Assembly (NCBI GenBank): GCA_905221605.1
Contig: CAJNDS010002546.1
Coordinates: 859,044 to 923,043, forward strand
Source of the DNA: Symbiodinium natans
Lineage: Eukaryota; Sar; Dinophyceae; Suessiales; Symbiodiniaceae
DNA: 64,000 bases
Reading direction: 5' to 3'
The notes under the pieces were generated by a model. That model saw only the letters and a program-made list of their open reading frames with translations. It was not told the origin of the DNA and did not search any database. Below, piece after piece: positions 44,208-55,043 of the stretch. Position 1 is the stretch's first letter. Each line of letters starts with the position of its first letter. The translations under genes and the position numbers were made by a program.

Positions 44208-44306
44208 GGGATGCTCCCCCTTATACTAGCAGTCCTTAAGGGATTAATGAATATAGGACTACTAGATAATCCCTATTGAGGACTGGCAGTATACGGGGGC
44301 ACATCC
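44208..44306. mobile_element. MITE-like element, copy C (99 bp)
   Basis: Starts GGGATGCTCCCCCTTATAC and ends GTATACGGGGGCACATCC. The inner TAGCAGTCCTTAAGGG is mirrored by CCCTATTGAGGACTGGCAG. No clear target duplication remains. It lies between two PPR exons. Confidence 0.72.
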
Positions 44307-44424
44307 ACTTGTTTTGGCCAGGCCTGCCCTGCATGATGCCTACGTTGCGTCATTTTGAGCGAAACCTCCATGCACAGGACGTAAAAACATTCGGGTTTCC
44401 GGATCCCTGCGGCCGCACTTATGC

Positions 44425-44984
44425 AGTCAGGGAACACCAGCGCCATCATCGCGGTGTTCATGGTGATGACCTCACTGCAGCCCGCACTAACCCTTGCCGC
44501 ACATAGGGTTGCGCAAGAGCACCCGCTACCTAGCCGAAAGCTTCTTCGCTATGGCAAAATGCTACATAACGCGTGCGCCACGTCGCCTTGGAGGACAAAA
44601 CCAGTAGCACACCGCTTCGCGCAAACATCTTGAAGCACACGCCGTTCTCAGAAGTCAAGGCAGGGAGGCATCTGTTGCAACCTGCATCTGGGGCATGGCA
44701 TCCATAACCAGCCTGGGCGGTGCAATGCGGGATTTTGTAGACTCGCATGTTTTGACATGTCTGCCACTTGGCTGAGGGTTGGCAAGGCAACTATGACATG
44801 CCCACTTCTCCTGCTCGCAATCACCAATCGTTGCCCAATTTGGAACAAGACGCAGCGCGCGCTGCCACTTTCCGTGCTGAAGCAGAGTATTCATGGCCTT
44901 GTAGGTTGACTGCTCAAGGGGAATGTATGGAGGGCATGGATCTGGAGGTTCATCAACTGATGGGAGGGTGGAGACCGTGAACAC
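44425..44984 (-). CDS. Two PPR exons
   Basis: The frame at 44984-44830 contains EQSTYKAMNTLLQHGKWQRA then LRLV, matching TY.AMN.L...GKW..AL.L. The second, after CTGCAG near 44478, reads EVITMNTAMMALVFPDC, the D/EVITxNTAM pattern that opens the next repeat. Intervening frames at 44790-44530 contain GDVAHALCSIL, perhaps a further decayed helix. Confidence 0.5.
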
Positions 44985-45119
44985 ACCATGCTTCGGGCTC
45001 TACATTCAACGTCTCAGAAAAAGTCGGCCTCAGGCATTTTCAGTTGATTTGTGCGTTGGATTGGTTCAAGGACTTCTGGTGTTCCCGTCGACCTCCGCCG
45101 ACTCGAAGCCAAATGCTGT

Positions 45120-45197
45120 CCAGGCTGCGCTGTTGCAGGTCCCCGCATCCGGAGGCACGTTGCGTTCCTGCATCCTGCGCCGTTCGGATGTGTTCAG
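45120..45197 (-). CDS. PPR exon, most upstream one seen
   Basis: After GAAGCAG the frame reads LNTSERRRMQERNVPPDAGT then CNSAAW, matching RRMQ...V.PD..TCNSA of PPR helix B to the next helix A. A TTTAGGG tract (CCCTAAA in coding sense) begins about 20 bp upstream of the acceptor. Confidence 0.52.
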
Positions 45198-45218
45198 CTG
45201 CTTCGGGCGATGTCTCGG

Positions 45219-45275
45219 GTTTAGGGTTTAGGGTTTAAATTAGGGTAGGGTTTAGGGTTTAGGGTTTAGGGTTTC
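45219..45275. repeat. Telomere-type TTTAGGG tract above a PPR exon
   Basis: About seven copies with one break (AAATTAGGG). Confidence 0.92.
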
Positions 45276-46666
45276 GGGGTGACTTGCTCACATATATTTT
45301 CACGTGACTGTCTACAAGCACTGTCGGTCGGGCCTCGATGAGTGGCCTCATGAAGGGAAGCCGATCATATGGAAGTAGCCATTACAGGACCCAGCTAAGC
45401 AAAGCACCACAGAGAAAAAGCAGTGCCTGCGCATCAGCTGCAAAGGAAGCTGCCAGTGGGCACTCTCCTGTGAACCACGACGACGCATGACGACACGCAA
45501 TGGGTGGCAACATATTTTCAAGAAGAATTGGAAGATACTCCGGATAGAAGGTTATTGACTTCACGGATTGCCCTGGGGCCCACTGCTTTGCAGTGTACAT
45601 TCTGGAGGAATTCAGGGAGCTTCGGCACACTAGCGGGGGAGCGTTCTGGGGTCCTCGCTAAAAGGTCCGAGTCTGCAACTTGAAGCTAAGAATTTGGCAC
45701 CTCAAGGCCGGCCCCAACCTTTCTGCCAGTACCCGCAGCAGCACCACCAGTACCACTTCGAAACATCCGATCCATCCCATCAGGCTTGGAGAACCCGGGA
45801 AGCTTTGGATGAAAGGTTATCACTCAAGAGCTCATGAGCGCACCGATGGTCCTGTCCGGCTTTGATGACGGAGTTGAAGGAAACCACATCGGGCGTGAGG
45901 TCCACCTCTTGAGTCAGGGTTCAGAGCCCTGTGTCAGGCCCCAAATAGTCCATGTCCACATGCCCGAACCCTGTATCCCTAACACCCCTACGAACATCAT
46001 CTTTTTCTCCTTTGCGGCCAATAACAGGCCGAGCCTGTCCTGGGTCAAGCAGCCGAAACACGAAAAAAGCTTCGAGTGCTGAAGATGACCAAGGCTGTGC
46101 TCACGATGGAGCTGCAAAGCAGCAGAACTCTCGGCTTCCTGTTTCGTGTCTTTCTTAAAATAAGCGCCACAACAGGCCCCAAAAGGTCTGCAAACCTGCC
46201 CGTCCTCTGAGGCGCCTTGCCTCCACCACCTCGAATCTCGAGCTCAAAAGTCTATTACCCCTGAGATCACATGGTGCTCAAGTTCTTCCCAGAGTCCTTA
46301 ACAGGCTCTCAGGCAGATTTGGGACCCTGAATGCCCACTTCGGGAGTGCAGAAACTTGGCAGGGGGCCTGTGCGCCGCGAAAGCCCTAACATGGTTCAAT
46401 AGCTACCTGGAGGACTATTGCAAATCTCAACTTCCAGAGCTTCCGCGGAGCATTGAGCGGCAGCACTTAAAAAGAGGCGCTGACCCGGACATTCGGGTGA
46501 CATGCAAGATGCCCTACAATAAACCCTCGGCCAGTCCAACGCAGCCTTAACAAAGCCGCCTAGCAGCTTAAGCTGCCAGTAGGGGTCCACCCTCCTGAGA
46601 AAGGCCCTAGTAAACCGAAGCAAACGTAGCCGATATCAAGCTATACGTAGACCTTTAGAGCCATTG

Positions 46667-46867
46667 TCACAATGTGTTCTTCTTAGGCTGAGCTTGTGAG
46701 GTGTAGGCGCGCTCTGGAGGACTGTCACTTGCGAGCATTGGGGCATCTTGTGCTTGGTGTTTTGTTTGTTCATTCTGGGGGTGCTGGAGGCTGGGGGTGT
46801 ATACAGATACATCTCCGGTTTTTGCCGTGGGCTTCTCGTGGAGGGGTGAACGCTCATCAAGCAGCAA
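46667..46867 (-). CDS. Doubtful polar frame, unrecognised
   Basis: LLDERSPLHEKPTAKTGDVS then hydrophilic Gln/Lys-rich sequence to TGA. It looks like a disordered protein tail. There is no splice evidence beyond an open upstream frame. The remainder of 45280-47300 shows no convincing gene. Confidence 0.32.
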   Translation of the reverse strand: MLLDERSPLHEKPTAKTGDVSVYTPSLQHPQNEQTKHQAQDAPMLASDSPPERAYTSQAQPKKNTL

Positions 46868-47344
46868 CCCCCATCAGATGGCCTCGGCAACCAAGTTGCT
46901 CGAAGTTTATCCACTTTAGGGGGGCTTGTGGACTCTCGCAGGGAATGGAAGGGAATGGAAGGCTCGGGATCTACTCGGCCACACTTGGTTGAGTCATGCT
47001 TGGTCGCATTCGTTTGACGACCTGGGTGCGGAAAGCACCGAACTGCGTAGCTCTACAGCTTACAGCTTCCTGCTCCAGCCTCCAGTCTAGGCCCAGGCAA
47101 GCCGGGCAGTTACATGACCTGTATAATTAACAGCGAAAGCCGGCAGCTACAGACAGAAACGAAACGCCACCTCAACGCCTCCTCTGACCGGCATCCAAGT
47201 TTACAATGTCGAGGTGCAGCTTCCTTTCTAATGTCGTATCCTGATTAGTCTGGACCCCCTCAATAATGAAAAGTTTTCCAAAAATTATTCAGGAGACAAA
47301 AATTCGATTGCCCCCCCACAATAAAGTAAAGTTTTTCGGGCATG

Positions 47345-47910
47345 GGTTTCGGAAGAGAGAAGAAAAGAGAACAAGATAAGGAAGAGGAGAGGAAGAGGAG
47401 AGGGAAGAGGAGCGAAGAGGAAATGAAGAGGAGCCGGTGGGGGGGGGGGGGCCCGGGGCCGAAAATTAGTTTGGGGGGGTCCCTTTTTTTGACACTATTA
47501 CGGGGGATTTAGTTTGGGGGGGGGGGGGGGCTCTCACACTAATCAGGATACCACATTATTCCTGAGAGAGCCCCCCCCCCACAGAGCCCCCCCCAGCCAA
47601 GCCCCCCCCCTTCAGAGAGCCCCCCCCGCTTCAGAGAGCGCCCCCGCCCCCCCCCTTCAGAGAGGAGCCCCCCCCCCCCCCCCTTCCAAACCCCCTTTCA
47701 GAGACCCCCCCCCCTTTCCCCCCTTTCCCCCCCCTCAGAAACCGAAAAAAGAGCCCCCCCCCAGGGGAAAGCCCCCCCCCAAAAAGCCCCAAAGACTCTC
47801 AGAGAGGTTTCTCACAAAGCCCCCAAGAGAGTCCCCAGAGCCCCCCAAGAGCCCCCACCACCCCCCCCCCACCCACCCCCCCCCCCCCCCCCCCCCCCAC
47901 CCCCCCCCTT
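47345..47910. repeat. Low-complexity block: GGAA-rich, then G-runs, then C-runs
   Basis: GAGGAAGAGG units occur at 47350-47430, G-runs at 47437-47450 and 47515-47530, then C-runs separated by AGAG, AAA or TTCAGAGAG to 47907. The 179-codon plus frame over it is only Pro-rich low complexity. Confidence 0.92.
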
Positions 47911-48237
47911 TGACCCCTCTGCCCTTCCTCTTTGTCCTGGGGCCGGCCGAGGCGGCGCGCGCAAGCGTTTACAATTATACCCAGAACTCCATCTCGTTCT
48001 CGCAAAGTAGCACAGCCTCCCAACCAACACCATTATCCCTGTCCCTCGGCTAGAACCCTTCTCTCTCCCTCATTGACTCCCTTCGAGGCCTTGGAGAAGT
48101 AAGCACCAAAACAAACGATCCGTGTGTCTGCAAACGGGCTGGCTTCAACGATGCCCAAGGATGCACGACAGTCCTGGTCAGAAAGTCATAGGATGTCCAG
48201 TAGAAGGCCCATAACTGACGTATAGGCACCCGAACCC

Positions 48238-48450
48238 CAAGATACCCTGAACCCTACACCCTATAAACCCTGCACTGAACCCGAAACCCTTTTTGCCAGA
48301 GGAACCCTAAACCCTCAACCGAAACCCATTTTTCTGCCCTAAACCCTAAACCCTAAACCCTAAACCCTAAACCCTAAACCCTAAACCCCAAACCCCAAAC
48401 CCCAAACCCTAAACCCAACCCCAATCTCTAAACTACTCTAAACCCTAGCC
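48238..48450. repeat. Telomere-type CCCTAAA tract with variants
   Basis: Imperfect words to 48330, then about 12 clean copies, then CCCCAAA variants. A short minus frame just above it (ESGTSKETGRAG, about 48475-48515) could be an exon end. Apart from that, 48450-50420 shows only weak frames, for example 48972-48694 minus. Confidence 0.9.
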
Positions 48451-50324
48451 GGCTCTGCCTGTCTCCTTGCTGGTACCCGATTCAGCACACGTTAATTTCG
48501 GAAATGGGACGGGGACCCAGAAAGGCCGGGTCAACCGAGAAGGAACCGGAGCTGCGCGGAACTGGCGGGATTTTCTTACGGGCTAAAGACAACCCAAAGA
48601 GAAGCTGCAGGTGCCCTCACGGCACACCAAAACCCAGACTCCCGGCGCAACAAGCCACTCAAGGTAGAACTTAAGTTGTCATTGTGACGCAGCTCAACAA
48701 CAAAAACTATTACGGGAACTATCCACGTGAAGCCATGTGCAACCTATTGGGCGCACGATTGGGGGACTTTGTTCCGAAAATCCCGCGAGCTGAGGAACTG
48801 CCGTGCTCCGCCCCTCGAAACGTGCGCAACGCGCGGCTGCCAACCGCAGCCCCAGAACAGCAGGGGCTTGGCCAGAGACCTCCCGAGCCTTGCCTTGCCG
48901 ATTTCCATCTGCTCCGTAAGATGCTATCTGTGTGTGTGACTCTTTTTTCAAGTCTGCACATACACATGCCATATATGTCTGTTTATGTGTCTACACATTT
49001 TTGTCTGGCTGTATGGGGGAGTTGAAGCAAGTGGCTCTTTGTTGCAGGCTTGTTCGTGTAGATCCGGTACACGTCTTACGGACGAGGCCGTTCTGTTCTT
49101 GGCATCCTTGTGACAAGAATGGCAAGACTTCGGCCCATTGCATCTGAGGGTCTTGAAGGGCTCAGACTGAGAACGGCAACTTTATCGTTGTCGTTCGGGT
49201 GCATATTTACGAGAGAATGATGCGAAGAACACAAGGTTCAGAGGGATTGCTGGCTCGGCCCCTGGAAACAGGAAACATGAAACACGAAACATGAAACATG
49301 GCCTCTGCAGGAACGAGTGGCAGCACCCGAGTGAGAAAGCTCCCCAGTGAGTCGCAATGGCAAAACCTCCTTATCCTCCCAGACCAGAGCTTGAAGAACC
49401 CCAAAACAGCCCTAGGCACGAAGGCGGGTCCTCATGCCACGTGCCTAGCTCTCTGGTCGCGAAACTGCAAATAACTTCTGCTCCATGCCCCCCTTCCGCC
49501 CCCATTCCGCCCCGCCCCTCCCAAACCTTTTTTACTCTGCAGACTGAGGGCAAATCCTAAACTCTTTGGATCCGGCTTCACTGCTTCCCCCTGACAGTCC
49601 ATGCTGCAACGCGCTCCTGACAGGGCCAGCGCCGAGGCGCGAAACACTGTCAGCCTGTTCAGATGGGCAGCTCGAAGGTCAGGTCCTGTTGGTGGCTCTC
49701 TCTGTCGATTGTCAGGGGGCCGAGCTTAGGATTTTACATAGGCTTTCGAGGGTTCCGTTGCCAAAATCCCCTATATAACTCCTAACCCTCGACCTCAACC
49801 CCCTCAACCCCTGTACTCCAAATCACTAGAGCAACAAACCTGTGACAGCTATCCCAAGCAGCTACACCCCTAGCCCTAAAACCCTCAAGCTCCTAAACCG
49901 TAAACCCGAAACTCTACGTACCCTCTCCCAGAGCCTGTCGCGCCGCCCGAATATGCCCTCCTGGGCTCAGATGGACTTGCCTGGATGGAGCTCTTTTTTT
50001 TGTGGAAGTTGGGGGGAGGGGTTTTTGAGGGCTTTGGGTTTATAGGGGGGGTTTTTGGGCACCCGCATAGCTGGACGAGCCACTCAGATTGTCAAAAGCA
50101 AACGTCGGACGACACACATGCACACGCATGGACTGGCGGACAGACCATTCAACCTTTGGTTCCTGCATAGCTTGCTCAGTGCGTTTGTGGTTTAGAGAAT
50201 TTGGGAGGGGTGTTTGTTGGAAGGTTGAGAGGGTTTGGGAGGGTTTTCGGGACAGAGGGATACTGGGTCTTTTTGCTTGTTTTTGGCAGGATCCAAATGA
50301 GGTGGCACCCAGTTGCTGAGGGCA

Positions 50325-50350
50325 CGGAGGGGGGGGGGGGGGGGGGGGGG
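50325..50350. repeat. G-run of about 24 bp
   Basis: G tract with a single interruption, in the intron below the exon at 50421-50561. Confidence 0.93.
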
Positions 50351-50420
50351 AGGGTTCCCCCACCCGAAAAACTGCGTTCCTTTGTCCTTTTTTCCTTGGT
50401 TCCCCCTCCCCCGGCCTCAC

Positions 50421-50561
50421 CAAGTTGTTAGCTTTGATTTGGGACATCCTCTTGTACAACTCGATTGTCAGCCATTCGTTCACGAATGCTGGCATGGCTC
50501 GGATGGCCATCATCGCCGTTGCCAGGGCCAGAGTGGCGGAAACAGCAACAGCAGGCTTCTC
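50421..50561 (-). CDS. Membrane-type exon, unrecognised
   Basis: GAAAG acceptor, then 47 codons, then a GTGAGG donor, phase 0 at both ends. It reads EKPAVAVSATLALATAMMAI, a clear hydrophobic helix, then RAMPAFVNEWLTIELYKRMS with amphipathic character and QIKANNL. Codon use is GC-rich and non-repetitive. The family is not recognised; it resembles the last helices of the dinoflagellate membrane proteins at the left edge only in general form. Confidence 0.58.
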
Positions 50562-51206
50562 CTTTCATGAGGATCTTTGGGGTGATCTGTGCTTCGGGCT
50601 AGGCGGTCAGGGAGACTTGAAATCCCGGAACTGGGGCGCCTTGGATATCCGAAGGCTTTGCGGCGCGCAAACATCTTCACGCACTGACGCCTAGTGGCTT
50701 CTATATCTGCAATTTTTGTGAGAACTCATGTGTCATCATCCTTATACACATACAAGTACATACGGATGCAGAGCACAGCAGCCGCTGGAATTATGGTTGA
50801 ACTGAGGCTGCGTGTTCAGTGAACCGCTATGCAGGTCCATCACGGTTCAGTGTGGAACGGCGGATGTGCGACCATGCTTGGCAGGTTGTGGCGAAAGATA
50901 CTTCCTCGCTCGTTTGGGGGACGGACTTCGATGCTCAGAGCATTACAGCAACATGTTGGGAAGCCTACAAAGGACGGACGCATGGTCCTGACATTCCCTG
51001 TCGCCACCTATCATCATCTATCATCTGGGAGTGTTGTGCGGTTTGCTGGTGACCCTTCAGGGCATGATGGGTCCATGGCGGTCCATGGCAAATTTGCGGG
51101 AAAAGGTGCACATGCACGAAGTTCGAAGAGGACTCGGCATAGGCGAGCACGAAACTGGGGAGGTTTTGCAGACAAGTCGGTGGAGGCAAGTTGAGGGTTG
51201 TGAGTT
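50562..51206. other. Coding-like on several frames, unresolved
   Basis: Two plus frames (50819-51052 and 50829-51194) and one minus frame (51189-50965, with FVLAYAESSSNFVHVHLFPQ) all look partly protein-like. I cannot choose between them. Confidence 0.25.
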
Positions 51207-51433
51207 GGGATGGCTCCCCCTCATACTAACAGTCCTGAATAGGGATCATAATCGGGGGGTAAACCCTATAACCCTATAACCCTATAACCCTATAAACCTA
51301 TAACCCTATAACCCTATAACCCTATAACCCTATAACCCTATAACCCTATAACCCTATAACCCTATAACCCTATAACCCTATAACCCTAAACCCTAAACCT
51401 CAAACACTGTTTGTTATAAGGGGGGGACATCCC
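51207..51433. mobile_element. MITE-like element, copy D (227 bp), with CCCTATAA array inside
   Basis: Left end GGGATGGCTCCCCCTCATAC with CTAACAGTCCTGAATAGGG; right end CTGTTTGTTATAAGGGGGGG then ACATCCC. Between them (51258-51395) is a tandem of about 15 CCCTATAA units ending in CCCTAAA. The right end abuts a minus-strand exon. Confidence 0.78.
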
Positions 51434-51522
51434 AAGTAATGGAGAAGAATGGGGCATGTCTCCTCGATCCAGTTCATGAGGCCCGAGGTCTCCATCTTCG
51501 AGGGCTGCGGGCAGTCAGGCTC
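51433..51522 (-). CDS. Exon between a telomere-type tract and a MITE, unrecognised
   Basis: A CACACACAG acceptor precedes EPDCPQPSKMETSGLMNWIE then ETCPILLHYL, a helical protein-like stretch. The frame meets the MITE end GGGATGTCC; a GA donor (G|GATGTCC) or a GT slightly beyond could end the exon. Family unknown. Confidence 0.52.
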
Positions 51523-51532
51523 CTGTGTGTGG

Positions 51533-51640
51533 GGTTTAGGGTTTAGGGTTTAGGGTTTAGGGTTTGGGGTTTGGGGTTTAGGGTTTAGGGTTTAGGGTTT
51601 AGGGTTTAGGGTTTAGGGTTTAGGGTTTAGGGTTTAGGGC
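51533..51640. repeat. Telomere-type TTTAGGG tract above an exon
   Basis: About 15 copies, two of them TTTGGGG. It begins 10 bp from the acceptor of the exon at 51433-51522. Confidence 0.95.
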
Positions 51641-52022
51641 TACAGCTCACAATAACTTCACCATCCACCAGAGTGAGAACGCGGGAGCAGTGTACTTTTC
51701 GATCCTTCTTCGCGGGCCTCTTGTGCAAGGATGCGAACTGGGCCTTTGCTGGAGCAAAGGCAAGACTCAGCAACACACAAGCTCACCCTCCCTGAAAAGC
51801 GGCTCTCGGTCATCTTCTGGTGAATCGACACACGAAACCCGGAGCTTCAATAAGTCACAATGTCGGAGTCTGCCGCTACCGGCAAACCAGCCCATACTTG
51901 CAACCCGAGCCCTTGACCAAACAAAAACCACCCCCCCCCCCCCCCCCCCCAACACCCCCCAGCCAGACCTCTGCAACCCTACATCCAGGATTCGGCCGAT
52001 GTAGGCACGTCGGTTGCCTCTG

Positions 52023-52205
52023 TCACATTGCCTCTTGCGAGAAAGCGGCTTCTAGAATTTCAATGGTGGATACCGCAGAGTTCTGAGAATCTTGCGCTCT
52101 TAAACTCTTGTGGTGGCAGAGCTGGTGGGCTGGAATGGGGACTCTCACTGTCGGAGTGTGCTGGCGTGGCTGATTGTCGATAGGTCCATGCACTAGCCGC
52201 TTCAC
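52023..52205 (-). CDS. Doubtful terminal exon
   Basis: After TTCTCAG the minus frame reads NSAVSTIEILEAAFSQEAM to TGA. It is short, so chance is possible. A C-run at 51931-51950 lies below it and a brief CCCTAAA tract at 52264-52290 above it. Confidence 0.3.
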   Translation of the reverse strand: MKRLVHGPIDNQPRQHTPTVRVPIPAHQLCHHKSLRAQDSQNSAVSTIEILEAAFSQEAM

Positions 52206-52330
52206 TGGCGGCAGCGACCCTCAAGCTTGAACCCTGCGCCTACTCCCTAAGACTCCCTTTTTGCCCTAAACCCTAAACCCTAAACCTCTCTTTCATATAT
52301 AATTCAAATGTTAATGAGTTACGTTCGGTC

Positions 52331-52806
52331 GAAAAAAACGACCTTGCCCAGTAAAAAAAATGACCTTGCCCAGTAAAAACAAAATGACCTTGCCCAGTAA
52401 CAGGGTTACTGGGCAAGGCCTTTTTTTACTGGGCAAGGTCATTTTTTACTGGGCAAGGTCATTTTTTTACCGGGCAAGGTCATTTTTTTACTGGGCAAGG
52501 TCATTTTTTAACTGGGCAAGGTCTTTTCTTTTACTGGGCAAGGTCATTTGCGTACTGGGCAAGGTCACATTTTTACTGGGCAAGGTCATGTTTTACTGGT
52601 CATTTTTTCCTGGGCAAGGTCATTTTTTTCTCTGGGCAAGGTCATTTTTTGCTGGGTAAGGTCATTTTTTACTGGGCAAGGTCATTTTTTACTGGGCAAG
52701 GTCATTTGTGTACTGGGCAAGGTCATTTTTTACTGGGCCAGGTCATTTTTTCCTGGGCAAGGTCATTTTTTGTCTCTGGGCAAGGTCATTTTTTGTGCTG
52801 GGTAAG
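52331..52806. repeat. ACTGGGCAAGGTCATTTTTT tandem with inverted start
   Basis: Three copies of TGACCTTGCCCAGTAAAAA (52340-52400) are followed, across the palindromic junction CAGTAACAGGGTTACTG, by about 19 copies in the opposite orientation to 52806. Units are 19-26 bp, varying mainly in the T run. Confidence 0.93.
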
Positions 52807-52914
52807 GCCGTTCTATAAGCGAAATATTTTCTTAATGTTGTGGGGTTTTTTGGGCGGGTGGGAATTTTCCTGAAGTAATTGCTTGACTAGTGAATGCTTG
52901 GACTTGAGATGCTG

Positions 52915-52960
52915 AACCCTAAACCCTAAACCCTAAACCATAAACCCTAAACCCTAAACT
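52915..52960. repeat. Telomere-type CCCTAAA tract below an exon
   Basis: Six copies, starting a few bases after the donor of the exon at 52965-53033 in coding sense. Confidence 0.92.
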
Positions 52961-52964
52961 CAAC

Positions 52965-53033
52965 CCACGCCGGGCGGCGGCTGAACTCCGGATCTGGCTC
53001 GAGCTCGGAGATCTTGCTGGAGGCCCGGCAGCG
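52965..53033 (-). CDS. 69-nt exon between inverted telomere-type tracts
   Basis: GAGGCAG acceptor, 23 codons (RCRASSKISELEPDPEFSRR then PAW), GTTGAG donor, phase 0 at both ends. Polar and charged. The plus strand is also open, so strand choice rests on splice sites and the general minus bias. Family unknown. Confidence 0.46.
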
Positions 53034-53085
53034 CTGCCTCAGGGTTGTAGGGTTCAGAGGTTCAGGCCTTCGAAGCCAGGGTGAG

Positions 53086-53147
53086 GGTTTAGGGTTTAGG
53101 GTTTAGGGTTTAAGGTTTAGGGTTTAGGGTTTAGGGTTTAGGGTTTT
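53086..53147. repeat. Telomere-type TTTAGGG tract above an exon
   Basis: Nine TTTAGGG copies, one TTTAAGG variant. Confidence 0.93.
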
Positions 53148-53816
53148 TTCCCAGTGCAGATCCAGAAGGCTCCAAGAGTCGGCAGCGAAGCGTGAGATGT
53201 GACGTCGAAAACATTCATAAACAGCAACACATGATGCGGCATGGAGTGACAAAAAGTGGGAACACACATACAGAGACTCACACGCACTCGATAGTACAAG
53301 AGGACAACCATACCAAAATGCAGCCAATGCAGGTATCGAACCTTTCAGAGGTCAAGTTCCCTTCGCGAGCGCATGCCTCAGGGGGCTAGGCAGGGCTCCT
53401 AAGGTCTGGGCATCCAGGACTTCTAAACTTCTAAGGAAGAGCGCTGGGAAGGAACAGTCAATGCTTGACACTTAAAGTTGACACAGCTCTGCTTCAGATG
53501 GTTCTTGTCATTTCTTGTCTGGCGGTGAGTAGTGCTGTCGGGCGAGTCGCACATGCGGCGCCAGCATGCGGCAGCATGGCGCGTGACAGCTTAGACCGCC
53601 AGACTGGAGGTGTCCAGCGATGTTTTGCACCTGGACAGCGTGAAGCTTTATCCTCATAAAGGCCGGGTTGATGAAGTTTGTGAGTTCAGCCGTGGGCTTC
53701 TTCTGATTCTTGTGGCAGATGGCCTGTCGACCGTTGGCGCATGACATTCTTCCCCCTTCCCGAACTTCGTCCATCTCACCCTTATGGGGTCCTGCATTTG
53801 CCAGACAGCTGCTTGC

Positions 53817-54583
53817 TCAGCTGTGCAGTGCTCGTACTCTTCGCCTCGGTGTTGACCTCGATGTGGATGACTTGGAAGCTGCATTTGAGCTGCTTGGTGT
53901 ATCACCTGATTCCTTTTGTAGCTGTTGAAGGATGAGCAAGCAGTGAAAACCACAGTCTCCAGCTGCCCCGTTGGTCAAGTCGACCCATGCTCTGGCAGAT
54001 GTAGCTGCATCCTGGAATGTGTCTATGTATGTGTCATATGAGTCGATTGGAAGCCAAGGTCTGCTTTGAAACCTTCCATGGACCTCCTTAAGCCACACAT
54101 TGGTGTGTAGGTCCATCCCACCGTGCTCTCACCGGTCTTCTCGTTGAACTGGTGGAGTTTCTTGGCCACACAGTAGGTAATCTCATTCTTTACTATGTAC
54201 CCTCCATGAAGCGTTGAAAAAGTGGCCAACTGCAGTTTCGCATGCAAGGGCACTTCTGCGGCTTTCTTTGGAGTCGGCAGAGATAGCTCAAGATCAGATT
54301 TTTCCACCTGATCCCCCGCGGGAAATTGGTCGAGAAAATCTGCCAACTCACTCCTCAGTTCATGTGTGTACTGCTTCTTCTGCCGCCACTGCTTGAATCG
54401 GGAATAGGGGTGGAACAGGCAAGCGACTTTGTAAAAGGTCCAGGTTGTTCCGAGACCCAAAACTGTCCCTGCCGTGCCAACAGCACATGCTCCGAACGAT
54501 TCTGATTGAACCACTCGGATGCCCTGTGCCCTTGCGTATGCCTGGGCTTCCGTGTTGAAACGCCCAAGCAAAGACATGAGCAT
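53817..54583 (-). CDS. Unrecognised gene, two frames
   Basis: Frame one, from ATG at 54583, reads LLGRFNTEAQAYARAQGIRV, then a glycine-rich hydrophobic segment (GACAVGTAGTVLGLGTTWTF, about residues 31-50), HPYSRFKQWRQKKQYTHELR and LQLATFSTLHGGYIVKNEIT. Near 54115 the signal moves to another frame: MDLHTNVWLKEVHGRFQSRP and WLPIDSYDTYIDTFQDAATS, fading after 53930. A 1-base indel or a small intron (a GTGAGAG lies at about 54131) could explain the switch. It begins just below a TTTAGGG tract. Possibly a single-pass membrane protein. No family is recognised. Confidence 0.5.
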
Positions 54584-54671
54584 TGTTCGTTGATGTTCTT
54601 GCTATTGGAAACAGATGTACAAAGTACACGAGAAGATCTAGGCTTTATCGCAAGCCATTCAGCGCCCCGCG

Positions 54672-54730
54672 GGTTTAGGGTTTAGGGTTTTGGGTTTTGG
54701 AGTTTTAGGGGGGTTTTTGGGGTTTTGGGA
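54672..54730. repeat. TTTAGGG/TTTTGGG words above the 54-kb gene
   Basis: Short telomere-type run grading into GGGTTTTTGGGG. Confidence 0.75.
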
Positions 54731-55043
54731 CCTTAGGGCATAGGGTCTTTTTTCCGGGCACTCAGCAGAATCACTCAGCGGGTGTCAAAGTTTCAGGGTT
54801 TAGGGTTCAGGGCTTCTGTGTTTCGGGTTTGTGTTTTGGACGTTTGTTTCCACCTGCCCTGCTTACACTCCTGTACAGACAGCTGTACTGCATGGCAGAG
54901 AAACTGCCAGCGTCTCCAAAAAAACAGAAACCCCACTTCAACCAATCCATCCACACATGCATACAGCAAAGACCCGAAGCCCCTAAGCCTCTCGTTTCGC
55001 GCAACTTTGAAACAAATCTGAAGAAACAACCCTCTATACCTTA

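Noticed and set aside
47514-48053. 179-codon proline-rich plus frame
   Set aside because: It is the translation of C-runs.
51207-51433. CCCTATAA array as a CRISPR-like repeat
   Set aside because: Units are contiguous with no spacers.
53332-53342. GGTTCGATACC, a tRNA box-B sequence on the minus strand
   Set aside because: No box A at proper distance and the T-stem pairs at only three of five positions.
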